A stretch of 64,000 nucleotides of DNA from Devosia faecipullorum (GTDB lineage: Bacteria > Pseudomonadota > Alphaproteobacteria > Rhizobiales > Devosiaceae), in assembly GCF_015158295.1 (NCBI RefSeq), contig NZ_JACDXV010000001.1, forward strand, positions 992,001 to 1,056,000, in the 5' to 3' direction. Positions 18,242 to 27,361 of the stretch are shown piece by piece. Position 1 is the stretch's first letter; every line of letters starts with the position of its first letter. The translations under genes and the position numbers were made by a program. The notes below the pieces were generated by a model. The model was given only the letters and a program-made list of their open reading frames with translations, did not search any database and was not told the DNA's origin.

Positions 18242-18769
18242 CTAGCCGATCTGGACCAGCGTATCGCTGACGAATTCATAAGGCGGCACCACCAGGTTCA
18301 ATGGCGCCGGACCACGACGGATACGGCCGGCCGTATCATAGTGCGAACCATGGCACGGGCAGAACCAGCCATCGAAGTCACCGGCTTCACCGACCGGAAC
18401 GCAGCCCAGATGGGTGCAGTTCGCGATCATGATCAGCCATTGCTCGTGACCCGGCTTGGTGCGCTGCTCGTCGGTCTCGGGATCCTTGAGATCCGCGAGC
18501 GGGACGGCCTTGGCTTCGGCGATCTCTGCCTCAGTGCGGTGCCGCACGAATACGGGCAGGCCGCGCCACATGATGGTCACCGACTGCCCCTCAGGAATGG
18601 CGCTGACATCGAATTCGATGCTCGCCAGCGCCAAGGTGGACGCGTCAGGATTGAGCTGATTGATCAGCGGCCAGACCACGGCTGCGGCGCCGACGGCGCC
18701 GACGGCGCCCGTGGCGACATAGAGAAAGTCCCGCCGGTTCGTGGATGAGTGTTCTGCTTGCGTGGCCAA
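18242..18769 (-). CDS. petA: Rieske iron-sulfur subunit of the bc1 complex
   Basis: The [2Fe-2S] subunit that accepts the first electron from ubiquinol. The N-terminus has a twin-arginine motif (NRRDFLY) before the single membrane anchor ([18 protein letters not shown]). Cluster ligands are CTHLGC (118-123) and CPCHGSHYD (137 on). The start is uncertain: TTG at 18769 with GGGGA 8 nt upstream gives 175 residues; ATGs at 18829 and 18823 would add about 20 residues but lack an SD and push the Tat motif far from the N-terminus. Confidence 0.93.
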   Translation of the reverse strand: MATQAEHSSTNRRDFLYVATGAVGAVGAAAVVWPLINQLNPDASTLALASIEFDVSAIPEGQSVTIMWRGLPVFVRHRTEAEIAEAKAVPLADLKDPETDEQRTKPGHEQWLIMIANCTHLGCVPVGEAGDFDGWFCPCHGSHYDTAGRIRRGPAPLNLVVPPYEFVSDTLVQIG

Positions 18770-18885
18770 GGTCCGTATCCCCGTACGATGCACAATTGAC
18801 GGGGCCGGCTTCGGCGGCTTCATCCACATAAGCAGAATCGTGCAGCCGACCGCCCTCAAGCGGCCCGTCAGGTAGCGTCCTTTTT

Positions 18886-18929
18886 GCACTGTCACAAGAA
18901 CTTGTCCAGTGCGCTCAAGGTGACAGTGC
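18886..18929. promoter_or_regulatory. 10-bp inverted repeat in the petA/trmL divergent promoter region
   Basis: GCACTGTCAC (18886-18895) and GTGACAGTGC (18920-18929) form a perfect 10-bp inverted repeat with a 24-base spacer. The right arm covers a candidate -35 of trmL (GTGACA, 17-bp spacer, TATACC at 18943-18948). The left arm covers a candidate -35 of petA on the minus strand (TTGTGA, then CTACCT). It could be an operator shared by the two genes. Confidence 0.5.
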
Positions 18930-18980
18930 CCAACTGCGACACTATACCCAAGCCAAGCCCGGATTCCGGGGAGTTTATCT

Positions 18981-19469
18981 GTGCAGGAGCAAACGGCCTT
19001 GGCCATTGACCTCGCTCTCTACCAGCCCGACATCGCCGCCAATACCGGCACATTGCTGCGTCTGGGCGCCTGCCTGGGCGTTGCGGTACATGTGATCCAT
19101 CCGGCCGGCTTTGCCATAACCCAACGCAATCTGGCCCGTTCGGGCATGGATTATCTCGAGCGGGCAAGTCTGGTCGAACACGATTCCTTTGCCGCGTTCG
19201 ATGCCTGGAGACAGACCCAAAACCGCCGGCTGGTGCTGCTGACCACCAAGGCCAGCGCCTCCTCCTATCAAGCCGCGTACCGGGCCGACGACATCATCAT
19301 GCTGGGCCGGGAAAGTGCCGGCGTGCCGGACGGCATCGCCGACCGGGCCGACCTGCGCATTCGCATCCCCATGCAGCCCGGCATGCGCTCGCTCAACGTC
19401 GCCCTTGCCGGGGCGATGATCCTGGGCGAAGCCATGAGACAGAATGGCGACTTTACACGGCTTTCCTGA
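18981..19469 (+). CDS. trmL: tRNA (cytidine(34)-2'-O)-methyltransferase
   Basis: SPOUT-class enzyme that methylates the ribose of the wobble base in tRNA-Leu. The 162-residue protein has the knot motifs [25 protein letters not shown] (near residue 108) and [19 protein letters not shown]. Start is GTG at 18981, with GGGGAG about 8 nt upstream. It is divergent from petA and 17 bases before hemF, with which it probably forms an operon. Confidence 0.95.
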   Translation: MQEQTALAIDLALYQPDIAANTGTLLRLGACLGVAVHVIHPAGFAITQRNLARSGMDYLERASLVEHDSFAAFDAWRQTQNRRLVLLTTKASASSYQAAYRADDIIMLGRESAGVPDGIADRADLRIRIPMQPGMRSLNVALAGAMILGEAMRQNGDFTRLS

Positions 19470-19486
19470 AGGTTCATCTCCACCCC

Positions 19487-20359
19487 ATGACACTCCCCCC
19501 TGATATCGAAGCCAAGAAATCCATTGCCAGCGCCTGGTTCCGCACCCTGCGCGACCGCATCCATGCCGAGCTCGAAATCATCGAGCGCGAGACCATCGGC
19601 ATTCACGCTGACCGCTCCCCCGGTACGTTCGAGCGCACCCCCTGGGAGCGCGCAGGCGGTGGCGGCGGCGAAATGGGCATGCTGCATGGCCGCGTCTTCG
19701 AGAAAGCCGGCGTCCACGTTTCAACCGTATATGGCAATTTCAGCGAGGATTTCGCTCGCCAGATGCCCGGTACGGAAGCCGGCACCGAATTCTGGTCATC
19801 GGGAATTTCCTTGATCGTCCACCCCTGGAACCCGCATGTTCCGGCCGTGCACATGAACACCCGCATGATCGTCACCGGGAAACAATGGTGGGGTGGCGGG
19901 GCCGACCTAACGCCGGTGCTGGACAATCGCCGCACCCAGGACGATCCCGACACCATCGACTTCCACGCGGCCATGAAATCAGCCTGCCGGGACCACAAGG
20001 ATGTCGATTACGAACGGTTCAAGACCTGGTGTGACGAATATTTCTTCCTGCCGCATCGCAACGAACCGCGCGGCATTGGCGGAATTTTCTACGATCAGTT
20101 CAATTCCGGCGATTGGGATGCCGATTTCGCCTTTACCCAGGCGGTCGGCGAAACCTTTCTCGACATCTATGCCAGGCTGGTTCGTCGTAATTTCGAAAAG
20201 ACCTGGACCGAGGCGGAGCGTGAGGAGCAATTGATCCGGCGCGGTCGCTATGTCGAGTTCAACCTGCTCTATGATCGCGGCACCACGTTCGGCCTCAAGA
20301 CCGGCGGCAATGTCAATTCCATCCTCTCCTCCATGCCCCCGGCGGTGAAATGGCCTTAG
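19487..20359 (+). CDS. hemF: Coproporphyrinogen III oxidase, oxygen-dependent
   Basis: Aerobic oxidative decarboxylation of coproporphyrinogen III to protoporphyrinogen IX in haem synthesis. The 290-residue protein has [18 protein letters not shown], the [12 protein letters not shown] segment, GGGADLTP and the family signature [18 protein letters not shown] near residue 185. It provides the haem used by the neighbouring cytochromes of petABC. It starts 17 bases after trmL. Confidence 0.97.
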   Translation: MTLPPDIEAKKSIASAWFRTLRDRIHAELEIIERETIGIHADRSPGTFERTPWERAGGGGGEMGMLHGRVFEKAGVHVSTVYGNFSEDFARQMPGTEAGTEFWSSGISLIVHPWNPHVPAVHMNTRMIVTGKQWWGGGADLTPVLDNRRTQDDPDTIDFHAAMKSACRDHKDVDYERFKTWCDEYFFLPHRNEPRGIGGIFYDQFNSGDWDADFAFTQAVGETFLDIYARLVRRNFEKTWTEAEREEQLIRRGRYVEFNLLYDRGTTFGLKTGGNVNSILSSMPPAVKWP

Positions 20360-20444
20360 CGGCGTGGAGCGTTGTTCGGCCTTGCGGAACCTCGCCGCAA
20401 GGACCACGTTGATCGCGACCGGCCGTAACAAACGAGGTTCAGCA

Positions 20445-20642
20445 ATGAAACGCTTTGATTCTGGCACCCTAATTCCCGGATCGACTTGGCGTGCCGAGGC
20501 GGAAACCGAGGCGGAAGTGGTGCGCCGCGCCGTCGAAAACATGAAAAGCCTCAACGGCGAAACCGAGGTGCGCCCCGAAATGGTCGAACGCATCAAGGAA
20601 CGCATCGTCGATCTGGACAACACAGGGACAGCCCGGCACTAG
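20445..20642 (+). CDS. Small hypothetical protein
   Basis: A 65-residue, charged, helical protein (MKRFDSGTLIPGSTWRAEAE, then VRRAVENMKSL and MVERIKERIVDLD). No family recognised. The ATG at 20445 has GAGG 7 nt upstream; an ORF to 20364 has no SD. The last four bases are shared with the end of the convergent cca gene (CTAG at 20639-20642). The coding potential is moderate: composition is compatible with a real short gene. Confidence 0.55.
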   Translation: MKRFDSGTLIPGSTWRAEAETEAEVVRRAVENMKSLNGETEVRPEMVERIKERIVDLDNTGTARH

Positions 20643-21820
20643 GCAGACCCGGGCAACAATTCCAGCAGGGCATCACGGTCGAGGGTGAAGCTGCTCTCGA
20701 CCCATGCGACTTCCAGTTTCTCCAGCGCCTCTCCGATTTGCGGGCCTGGCGGCATGCCCTGCGCCATCAAATCCTTGCCGCTGACCGGCAGAGGCGCGAC
20801 CGGCAAGCGCGCCAGGTCCCGCGCGGTTTCCGCAAGTCTGTCGCGTGGCCAATTTTCGCGCGCCGCGGCCAGCGCCAGCCCTTCGACGGCGTCCTCGCCA
20901 AATCGATAGGCTGCCCAGTCTCCCTCACCTGCCGCAAGCAATGAGGCCGCTTCCGCCACATGTCCGGCGCGCGCCGTGATGGAATTGGAGAGTCGCCAAT
21001 CGGCCTGCACCTGCTCCAGCCGCCCCGCCGCCACCAGCGCCAGCCGCGCTGCCTGGTCGCGTCCGCCAAGCGCCTCATAGCGCTGCAACGCAAGCAATGC
21101 ATCATTCGTTAGCGGCAACAAGCCGATCCCCGCCATCACCCCTAATGTCCGGGCAATTTTCGGCAGCGCCAGCATGCGCAGCATTTCGCTGCCCACCCGT
21201 TCCCGCGACAGATGCGCCAGCGCCTGTGCCGCGTCACGGCAAGCCGCCAAGCCGTCCGCATCCAGGGATTCGCCGCCATGGCTCGCCGAGAAGCGGAAGA
21301 AGCGATAGACCCGCAATCCATCCTCGGCGATCCGCTGGCCCGCCTCGCCAATGAAGCGCACCCTGTCATTGAGCAGGTCGCCCACCCCGCCCAATGGGTC
21401 GAACAGCCTGCCATCGGCGAAACAATAAAGCGCATTGATGGTAAAATCGCGCCGCGACGCGTCCTGCACCCAATCCGTACTGAACGCCACTTCGGCGTGC
21501 CGTCCATTGGTGGCAACGTCCTCGCGCAGGGTCGTCACTTCAACCTCGACCCCCTCATGGCGCAGGGTCACCGTGCCATGCTCGATCCCCGTGGGATAAA
21601 CGGCCATGCCCGAAGCCTTGGCCTTCTGCATCACCGCCACCGGCAACAATTCGGTGGCCATGTCGATATCGGTGTTTTCGCCCACCCGGTTCAGCAGGCT
21701 GTCGCGCACGATGCCGCCGACGGCGCGCGTGCGCCCCGCCTCCCCCTCGAGCACGGCGAAAATCGCCTGCACTGCCGGGTGCAGCAGCCATTCAGCATTC
21801 TCGAGACGCTCGGGGATCAC
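20639..21820 (-). CDS. cca: CCA tRNA nucleotidyltransferase
   Basis: Adds or repairs the 3'-CCA end of tRNAs. The class II enzyme of 393 residues has the head-domain GGIVRDSLL (35-43), the metal-binding DID (about residues 51-53), and RRDFTINAL near residue 125. The C-terminal body is helical and divergent. It overlaps the upstream Nudix gene by 4 bases (ATGA); the cca-Nudix pairing is common in alphaproteobacteria. Confidence 0.94.
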   Translation of the reverse strand: MIPERLENAEWLLHPAVQAIFAVLEGEAGRTRAVGGIVRDSLLNRVGENTDIDMATELLPVAVMQKAKASGMAVYPTGIEHGTVTLRHEGVEVEVTTLREDVATNGRHAEVAFSTDWVQDASRRDFTINALYCFADGRLFDPLGGVGDLLNDRVRFIGEAGQRIAEDGLRVYRFFRFSASHGGESLDADGLAACRDAAQALAHLSRERVGSEMLRMLALPKIARTLGVMAGIGLLPLTNDALLALQRYEALGGRDQAARLALVAAGRLEQVQADWRLSNSITARAGHVAEAASLLAAGEGDWAAYRFGEDAVEGLALAAARENWPRDRLAETARDLARLPVAPLPVSGKDLMAQGMPPGPQIGEALEKLEVAWVESSFTLDRDALLELLPGSA

Positions 21821-22443
21821 AGTACGATCTCGCCGAGCGCCAGATCGCGGAATTTCCGCGTCAGATTGGCGGTGATACCCCAGATCATGTGCCCGTCATG
21901 ATCGATCTGCCAGGTCGTATGCTCCTTGCCGGCGCGGCTGATGCGAAATCGTCCATAGGTCGCCGAATCGAGAATGCGGCTCAGCGGCACCTCGAACACC
22001 GAATGCACTTCCCCAGGATTGGGCACGAAAGGGCCACTGGGATCGACTTCGGCAACGACCGGGGTGATCAGGTAATTGGTGCCAGTATAATAGGTCGGCA
22101 TATAGCCCAAAACCGTCGCGTCGGATGGGGCCATGCCCACTTCTTCATTCGCCTCGCGCAGGGCCGCCGCTGCAGCCCCGCCATCGGCACGATCCACCTT
22201 GCCGCCCGGAAAGGCCACCTGGCCGGAATGGGCCCGCAGGTCAGGCGAGCGCTCGGTATAGAGCACGGTATGCCCCTCCGGCCGCCGCACCAACGCGATC
22301 AGAACCGCAGCCGGCACCGGCGGCCGCGAAAATGGCGTCAATGGATCCCAATCGGGCACCAGTTCCTCCGCCGGCGCCAGAGGTGGCGCATCGGGCAGCA
22401 GGCGCATCATCAGCAGGTCGGCAATGTCTCTATCGATAGGCAA
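21817..22443 (-). CDS. Nudix hydrolase, CoA pyrophosphatase type
   Basis: Hydrolyses the diphosphate bond of CoA or its derivatives (NUDT7/NUDT8-like). The Nudix box GGKVDRADGG...REANEEVGM fits GX5EX7REUXEEXGU with a shifted glutamate region, and the CoA-type motif LLTERSxxLRxHxGQVxFPGG is seen as LYTERSPDLRAHSGQVAFPGG. The start is uncertain: TTG at 22443 gives 208 residues, the usual length; ATGs at 22410 and 22407 are alternatives. A longer frame to 22686 overlaps the GNAT gene and is rejected. Confidence 0.88.
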   Translation of the reverse strand: MPIDRDIADLLMMRLLPDAPPLAPAEELVPDWDPLTPFSRPPVPAAVLIALVRRPEGHTVLYTERSPDLRAHSGQVAFPGGKVDRADGGAAAAALREANEEVGMAPSDATVLGYMPTYYTGTNYLITPVVAEVDPSGPFVPNPGEVHSVFEVPLSRILDSATYGRFRISRAGKEHTTWQIDHDGHMIWGITANLTRKFRDLALGEIVL

Positions 22444-22538
22444 AGCGCGCTCGAACAAAATCAAAGGGCGGCCCGACCTTAGCCAAGCCGCCCATATGAT
22501 AGAACGGATAATTGCACTTTTTTCGCCGCCAAGGCCTT

Positions 22539-23087
22539 TTATTCCGTGGCGTCGAACGCGGCAATTGCGCCCTTGAGCGATTTGGCGAGGCTTTTGTCCT
22601 CGGCCAGCAGCAGGACGCGGCTCGGATCGACCGGCCCCGGAAATTCGATATTGCCGGGCGTTGTGATCTCCCAGCCCAGCGGGCAATAATAATCCTGATC
22701 GCCCACCAGCAGCACGAATTGACCCTCACCGCGGGCCAGCGCCCGTGCGGTCACCTCCAGCGCCAGCAGCTTGCCTGCGCCGCGCTTGCGGAAACTGGGG
22801 TGAGTGGCCAGTGGCCCCAGCAGATAGCCCTTGAGGCCGCTGACGCTGATCGGGGTCATCCAGACCGCGCCGCAAGGCGTGCCATCCACCTCGGCGATCA
22901 GGCTGAGGCCCGGATCGATCGGAAACCGCTCGCGCACCCGAAAAGCGGTGCGCGCGAACCGGCCAGGACCGAAGGCAATGGCCTGCAATTCCTCGACGAA
23001 GGCGTCATCTGCGGGGGTGGCGGGCCGCACCATCAACTGGCCGGCAGGCGGGTTGGCAGCGGCGTCGGCCGCAACGAGCGTGGTCAT
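22539..23087 (-). CDS. GNAT family N-acetyltransferase
   Basis: A 182-residue predicted acetyltransferase of the YhbS-like type. The acetyl-CoA loop is visible as LGPLATHPSFRKRGAGKLLALEVTARA. The C-terminal part FVLLVGDQDYYCPLGWEITTPGNIEFPGPVDPSR is typical of this subgroup. The acceptor is unknown. The ATG at 23087 (MTTLVAAD) is preferred over the frame start at 23156. It lies just upstream of the Nudix gene on the same strand. Confidence 0.88.
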   Translation of the reverse strand: MTTLVAADAAANPPAGQLMVRPATPADDAFVEELQAIAFGPGRFARTAFRVRERFPIDPGLSLIAEVDGTPCGAVWMTPISVSGLKGYLLGPLATHPSFRKRGAGKLLALEVTARALARGEGQFVLLVGDQDYYCPLGWEITTPGNIEFPGPVDPSRVLLLAEDKSLAKSLKGAIAAFDATE

Positions 23088-23399
23088 GTGAGCAATCCGG
23101 GGGAAAGATGTGCAGAACAGTTTACGGGGGCAACGGCCTCCCGCTTGAACGACCACCTAGGGTCGTCGGTTTGTTCGCAATACCTTCACCATCCTGGACG
23201 CCTCCACGTCTGAATCCGCATTAGCATCAGCGGACTTGGCCGTAAATGGGAATATGAGTTTCACGCCGGAAATTCCTTGTGCCCTGTCGCTGCTGTGTCC
23301 CAAATGCACAACGCACTGTTATGCCGGAGCGGTCTTTTCCCGCCAATGCCCCATCATTAGGTAGGAAGCCGACAGCAAAATGACCGAAAGGGACCGAAC

Positions 23400-24359
23400 A
23401 TGGGACAATTGATCGACGGAAAGTGGTCCACCCAGTGGTACGACACCGCCAAGACTGGCGGCAAATTCGTGCGCTCGCAGGCCGGCTTCAGAAACTGGAT
23501 CACCGCTGACGGCGCCCCCGGCCCTTCCGGCGAAGGCGGCTTTTTGGCCGAGGCCGACCGCTACCATCTCTATGTGTCGCTCGCCTGCCCCTGGGCGCAT
23601 CGAACCTTGATCCTCCGCAAGCTCAAGGAACTGGACAAGCTGATCTCGGTCTCGGTGGTATCGCCCAAGATGCCGGACGAAAGCGGCTGGACATTCGACA
23701 CCACGGAGGGCTCCACCGGCAACGCGCTCTTTGGCAAGAAAACCATGTGGCAGGTCTATACAGAGGCCGTTCCCGATTACACCGGGCGCGTTACCGTGCC
23801 TGTCCTCTGGGACAAAAAGACCGGCACCATCGTCTCCAACGAGAGCAGTGAAATCATCCGCATGTTCAATTCGGCCTTCAACGAATTGACTGGCAACACG
23901 GACGATTACTATCCCGAGCCCTTGCGCGAGGACATCGACGCCATCAATGCCCGCGTCTATGACGACATCAACAACGGCGTCTACAAGGCCGGCTTCGCCA
24001 CCAGCCAGGCGGCCTATGACGAGGCGGTGTCAAAACTGTTCGAGGCGCTGGATTGGGTCGAGACCCTTCTTGGCGAGAATGCCTACCTCACCGGCGAGAG
24101 CATCACCGAGGCCGATTGGCGGCTCTTCACTACCCTGGTGCGCTTCGACGCCGTCTATGTCGGTCATTTCAAATGCAATCGCCGGCGCATCGCCGACTAC
24201 CCGAACATTTCGCACTATCTCAAAGCGCTCTACGAAGTGCCCGGCGTCAAGGAAACGGTCGATCTCGACCACATCCGTACCCATTATTACTGGAGCCACA
24301 CCACTATCAATCCGCACCGCATCATTCCCGTCGGCCCGGATTTGCCATTTCTGAAATAA
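23400..24359 (+). CDS. Glutathionyl-hydroquinone reductase (Xi-class GST)
   Basis: Reduces glutathionyl-hydroquinones, releasing glutathione; the family is known as ECM4/YqjG. The catalytic cysteine is Cys63 in SLACPWAHRT, at the same position as in E. coli YqjG. The substrate-site region (LWDKKTGTIVSNESSEIIRMFN) and the C-terminal helical domain with the ITEADWRLFTTLVRFDAVY signature are complete. Length 319 is normal. The ATG has AAAGGGA 8-9 nt upstream. The 310-base gap before it contains no gene that I can support. Confidence 0.95.
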   Translation: MGQLIDGKWSTQWYDTAKTGGKFVRSQAGFRNWITADGAPGPSGEGGFLAEADRYHLYVSLACPWAHRTLILRKLKELDKLISVSVVSPKMPDESGWTFDTTEGSTGNALFGKKTMWQVYTEAVPDYTGRVTVPVLWDKKTGTIVSNESSEIIRMFNSAFNELTGNTDDYYPEPLREDIDAINARVYDDINNGVYKAGFATSQAAYDEAVSKLFEALDWVETLLGENAYLTGESITEADWRLFTTLVRFDAVYVGHFKCNRRRIADYPNISHYLKALYEVPGVKETVDLDHIRTHYYWSHTTINPHRIIPVGPDLPFLK

Positions 24360-24376
24360 TCTAGAGGTTTGATCGA

Positions 24377-24410
24377 AGCGGGATGGTTTGCGAACCCAAA
24401 CCGTCCCGCT
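24377..24410. terminator. Bidirectional terminator hairpin
   Basis: AGCGGGATGGTTT (24377-24389) pairs with AAACCGTCCCGCT (24398-24410), 13 bp with one G-T pair. It stands between the convergent reductase and Nudix genes, 17 bases past one stop and 6 before the other. Confidence 0.7.
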
Positions 24411-24415
24411 CCGCC

Positions 24416-24889
24416 TCAATAGCCCCAAATGCTCCGCTTCTCGACGCCGTCGAAATATTCATCGATTCGCTGGCTGGTCGCCGGCGTCACGCCGTTGGGC
24501 AGCGAATGGCGGTCGAACCAGCCGATTTCGGCGATCTCGAAACTGCCCTTGTGATCAAATTGCTTTTCGAAGCTGGTGCAAACGAAGAAAGCCACATGAT
24601 CGCGGTTCGTGACCGAGCTCGAATTGTGGTAGAGTCCGAACAGCTGCATCTGCCCCATGGGCTTGTGGCCGGTTTCCTCCAGCGTTTCGCGGGCCCCCGC
24701 TTCCTCGACGGTTTCTCCCGGCCCCACGCCGCCGCCGGGAAACTGCCAGCCGGGAATATGCCGGTGGCGGATCAGCAGCACCCGGTCGCCATCCACCACC
24801 ATGACCCGTGCCCCCACGGTCAGGCGCAGCCATATACCCTTGAGGGTTAGGAACACCTTCGCCCGGATACGCTGGAAACGGTTCATCAT
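24416..24889 (-). CDS. Nudix hydrolase
   Basis: A 157-residue Nudix protein with the box GGGVGPGETVEEAGARETLEETG from about residue 53. The N-terminus has a hydrophobic or amphipathic stretch (FLTLKGIWLRLTVG) that could touch the membrane. The substrate is unknown; the preceding VLLIRHRHIPGWQFPGG resembles mutT-like housecleaning enzymes. Tandem ATGs at 24889 and 24886 follow GGAGA; the first has the better spacing. The frame to 25057 is not used. Confidence 0.88.
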   Translation of the reverse strand: MMNRFQRIRAKVFLTLKGIWLRLTVGARVMVVDGDRVLLIRHRHIPGWQFPGGGVGPGETVEEAGARETLEETGHKPMGQMQLFGLYHNSSSVTNRDHVAFFVCTSFEKQFDHKGSFEIAEIGWFDRHSLPNGVTPATSQRIDEYFDGVEKRSIWGY

Positions 24890-24995
24890 CGGCTTGTCTC
24901 CCTGTTGCAGGCCGTCGCCGGAGCATCGGACCGACAAATGCGACGCGGCTTTCGATCCGTTCCGATGGGCTCTAGCAGAGCTTTGGCCGCGACAA

Positions 24996-25015
24996 AATCG
25001 TGTGAGAGCACGATT
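24996..25015. promoter_or_regulatory. 7-bp inverted repeat in a divergent promoter region
   Basis: AATCGTG (24996-25002) and CACGATT (25009-25015) with a 6-base spacer, a size suited to a dimeric regulator. It lies between the Nudix gene (107 bases away) and the metallophosphoesterase gene (41 bases). A small GCTCT/AGAGC hairpin is at 24969-24981. Confidence 0.3.
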
Positions 25016-25056
25016 GACCGTTTTCTTGCTCATTTGCTTCTGGCAAAACCCCCGCA

Positions 25057-25947
25057 ATGATAACTCTGGCCCATATCTCCGATATTCACCTTTCGCCCCT
25101 GCCCGAGGTGCGTCCGCGCGATCTGCTGAGCAAACGCCTGACCGGCTTTCTTAACTGGAAGCTCAAGCGCCATGGCGAGCTCAACAGCGAAACGCTGGTG
25201 CAGCTCGTCCAGCACATGCAGGCACAGAACGCCGACTTCACCGCAGTGACCGGCGACCTGACCAATCTGGCCCTGCCCGCGGAAATCGAACGCGCCGGGC
25301 GCTGGCTGCACGCCTTGGGCGGCAGCGAAAAGGTTGCGGTCTGTCCCGGCAATCACGACGCCTATGTGCCCGGCGCCCTGGAAGGGGCGCAAAATCTGTG
25401 GGGCGATTACCTCAAGGGCGAGACGCTTGAAGGCCAGGCTTTCCCCTTCGTGCGTCGCGTTGGCGATCTCGCCGTCATCTCCTGTTCCAGCGCCGTGCCC
25501 ACCCCCCCGTTCATGGCCGTGGGGCGCTTCGAAGAAAAGCAGGCGGCCCGGCTGGCGCGGATATTGAAGCTTCTGGGCGACGCCGGCTATTTTCGCGCCG
25601 TGTTGATCCACCACCCTCCCAATGCCGAACTCCAGCACCCATCCTTCGGTCTCAAGGGGCATCGGCTGTTCCGGCAGGTCATCGCCGATCAGGGGGCCGA
25701 ATTGGTCCTGCATGGGCACACCCATCGCTCGTCGATCCACCACATTCCCGGCAAGGACAACGAAGTGCCGGTGATCGGCGTCGCCGCCGCCAGCGCCGCC
25801 CAAGGCGGAACTCTGGACGATCCGGCCCGCTACAACCTCTTCCGCATCGAAAAGTCCGGCGCCGGCTGGCAATGCACCATGCGCGAATTCGGGTTTCAGC
25901 GCCTGGGCCAGGAAATCGTCATGCGCATGCAGATGCGGATCTACTGA
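25057..25947 (+). CDS. Calcineurin-like metallophosphoesterase
   Basis: Di-metal phosphoesterase of 296 residues. All five metal motifs are visible: HISDIHLSP near the start, GDLTN (about 68), GNHD (about 107), HHPP (about 187) and HGHTHRS (about 222). No signal peptide, so it is cytosolic. The substrate is unknown; related proteins include cyclic-nucleotide phosphodiesterases and lipid A-type hydrolases. The SD is poor. It is followed 64 bases later by the murL-murD2 pair. Confidence 0.9.
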   Translation: MITLAHISDIHLSPLPEVRPRDLLSKRLTGFLNWKLKRHGELNSETLVQLVQHMQAQNADFTAVTGDLTNLALPAEIERAGRWLHALGGSEKVAVCPGNHDAYVPGALEGAQNLWGDYLKGETLEGQAFPFVRRVGDLAVISCSSAVPTPPFMAVGRFEEKQAARLARILKLLGDAGYFRAVLIHHPPNAELQHPSFGLKGHRLFRQVIADQGAELVLHGHTHRSSIHHIPGKDNEVPVIGVAAASAAQGGTLDDPARYNLFRIEKSGAGWQCTMREFGFQRLGQEIVMRMQMRIY

Positions 25948-26011
25948 CCGACGGGCGTCGCGCTGCACAGCCCCACTCCCGCCAGAGCGGCAAATCACCT
26001 ATATTGCGGTG

Positions 26012-27361
26012 ATGACAAGCGAGTTGCCCGTGACCGAAACCTTTCGCATCGAACGCCCCTCCTTCGACCCTGCCACCGGGAAAGCGCTTTTTCCCTTTCG
26101 GTTGAACGATCTGGCCTTCACCGAAGTGCTGACCCTGCCCGCCGGGGCCGACGCTTCCGCCGCCGCCTCGCCCGCCTTCCGCAAAGTGCTCGATCTCACC
26201 GCTCTGGTGCTGGGCGTCTCCTATTTCAAGCTGCGCGCGCCCTTCGCCATCGAGGCGCCGCAAATTCCGCTCACCGCTGCCGAGCGCGCCTTTGTCATCG
26301 ATGTTTATGAAAACGGGCTGGGCGAATTCTATGCCCGCAACAACCTCGCCCGCTTCGGCAAGCTGACCCTCTCCGCCCCTGACGATGCGGACGAACGCAA
26401 GCCCGCTATCGCCCTGCCCGATCGTACGCTGCTGCCCATCGGCGGCGGCAAGGACAGCCTGGTCAGCGTCGATCTGCTGACCCATACCGGCGTCGATTTC
26501 ACTCCCTTCGCCGTCAATCCCAAGGGACCGATCCTGACTTCGGTGGAGGCCATCGGGGCGCCCCCGCTTTATGTCACTCGTACGCTTGATGCCGAGATGA
26601 TCCGGCTGGGCCAGCAGGAGGGCTATTACAACGGCCACGTGCCCTCCACCGCCATCAATTCCATGATCGCGGCCCTCTGCGCCCTGCTCTACGGCTACAG
26701 CCAGATCGTATTGTCGAACGAGCGCTCGGCCAGCGAGGGCAATGTGATGTTCGATGGCCGCGAGACCAACCACCAATATTCCAAATCCCTCGGTTTCGAG
26801 CTGCTGATTGCCGATACGCTCGCCAATGCCACCGGCGGCGCACTCAAATATTTCTCGCTGCTCCGCCCCTATTCGGAAGCCCGCATCGCGTCGCTCTTTA
26901 CCCAGAGCACCAGGTTTGACGCTGTCTTTTCAAGCTGCAACCGCAATTTCCGCCTTACAGGCAATGACGGCCCGCTTTGGTGCGGCGACTGCCCCAAATG
27001 CCATTTCGTCTTCCTGATTTTCGCGCCCTTCATGAAGAAGGAGCGGCTGTTGCGCATTTTCGGCAAGAACCTGCTCGACACCCCGGCCAATGAACATTCC
27101 TTCCGCGAATTGGCAGGGCTGACCGGGCAGAAACCATGGGAATGCGTCGGTGAAATCCTCGAAGCCGCCGCCTGCTTCTATACGCTCACCCGTCATGCCG
27201 ACTGGCACGAGGACGCCGTGGTCCGAGCGGTGAAGGCCGACCTCTTTGCCCAATATGGCGAGGAAAAGCTGCAATTGGCCATGGCCGAATGCCTCACCGA
27301 CAGCCGCGACCACCATATTCCGCCTGCCCTTGCCGCGAGGGTCGCCGCCTATGCGGTTTGA
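26012..27361 (+). CDS. murL: UDP-MurNAc-L-Ala-L-Glu epimerase, MurL-like
   Basis: Probable epimerase that inverts the terminal L-Glu of UDP-MurNAc-L-Ala-L-Glu to D-Glu, using ATP; the family was defined in Xanthomonas oryzae, where it replaces glutamate racemase. The 449-residue protein has a PP-loop-like site LPIGGGKDS (near residue 143) and a C-terminal cysteine cluster, SSCNRNF followed by WCGDCPKCHF (about 308-331). The assignment leans on the adjacent murD2 gene, which overlaps its end by 11 bases. A CTATAT at 25999-26004 so close to the ATG suggests a leaderless mRNA. Confidence 0.82.
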   Translation: MTSELPVTETFRIERPSFDPATGKALFPFRLNDLAFTEVLTLPAGADASAAASPAFRKVLDLTALVLGVSYFKLRAPFAIEAPQIPLTAAERAFVIDVYENGLGEFYARNNLARFGKLTLSAPDDADERKPAIALPDRTLLPIGGGKDSLVSVDLLTHTGVDFTPFAVNPKGPILTSVEAIGAPPLYVTRTLDAEMIRLGQQEGYYNGHVPSTAINSMIAALCALLYGYSQIVLSNERSASEGNVMFDGRETNHQYSKSLGFELLIADTLANATGGALKYFSLLRPYSEARIASLFTQSTRFDAVFSSCNRNFRLTGNDGPLWCGDCPKCHFVFLIFAPFMKKERLLRIFGKNLLDTPANEHSFRELAGLTGQKPWECVGEILEAAACFYTLTRHADWHEDAVVRAVKADLFAQYGEEKLQLAMAECLTDSRDHHIPPALAARVAAYAV

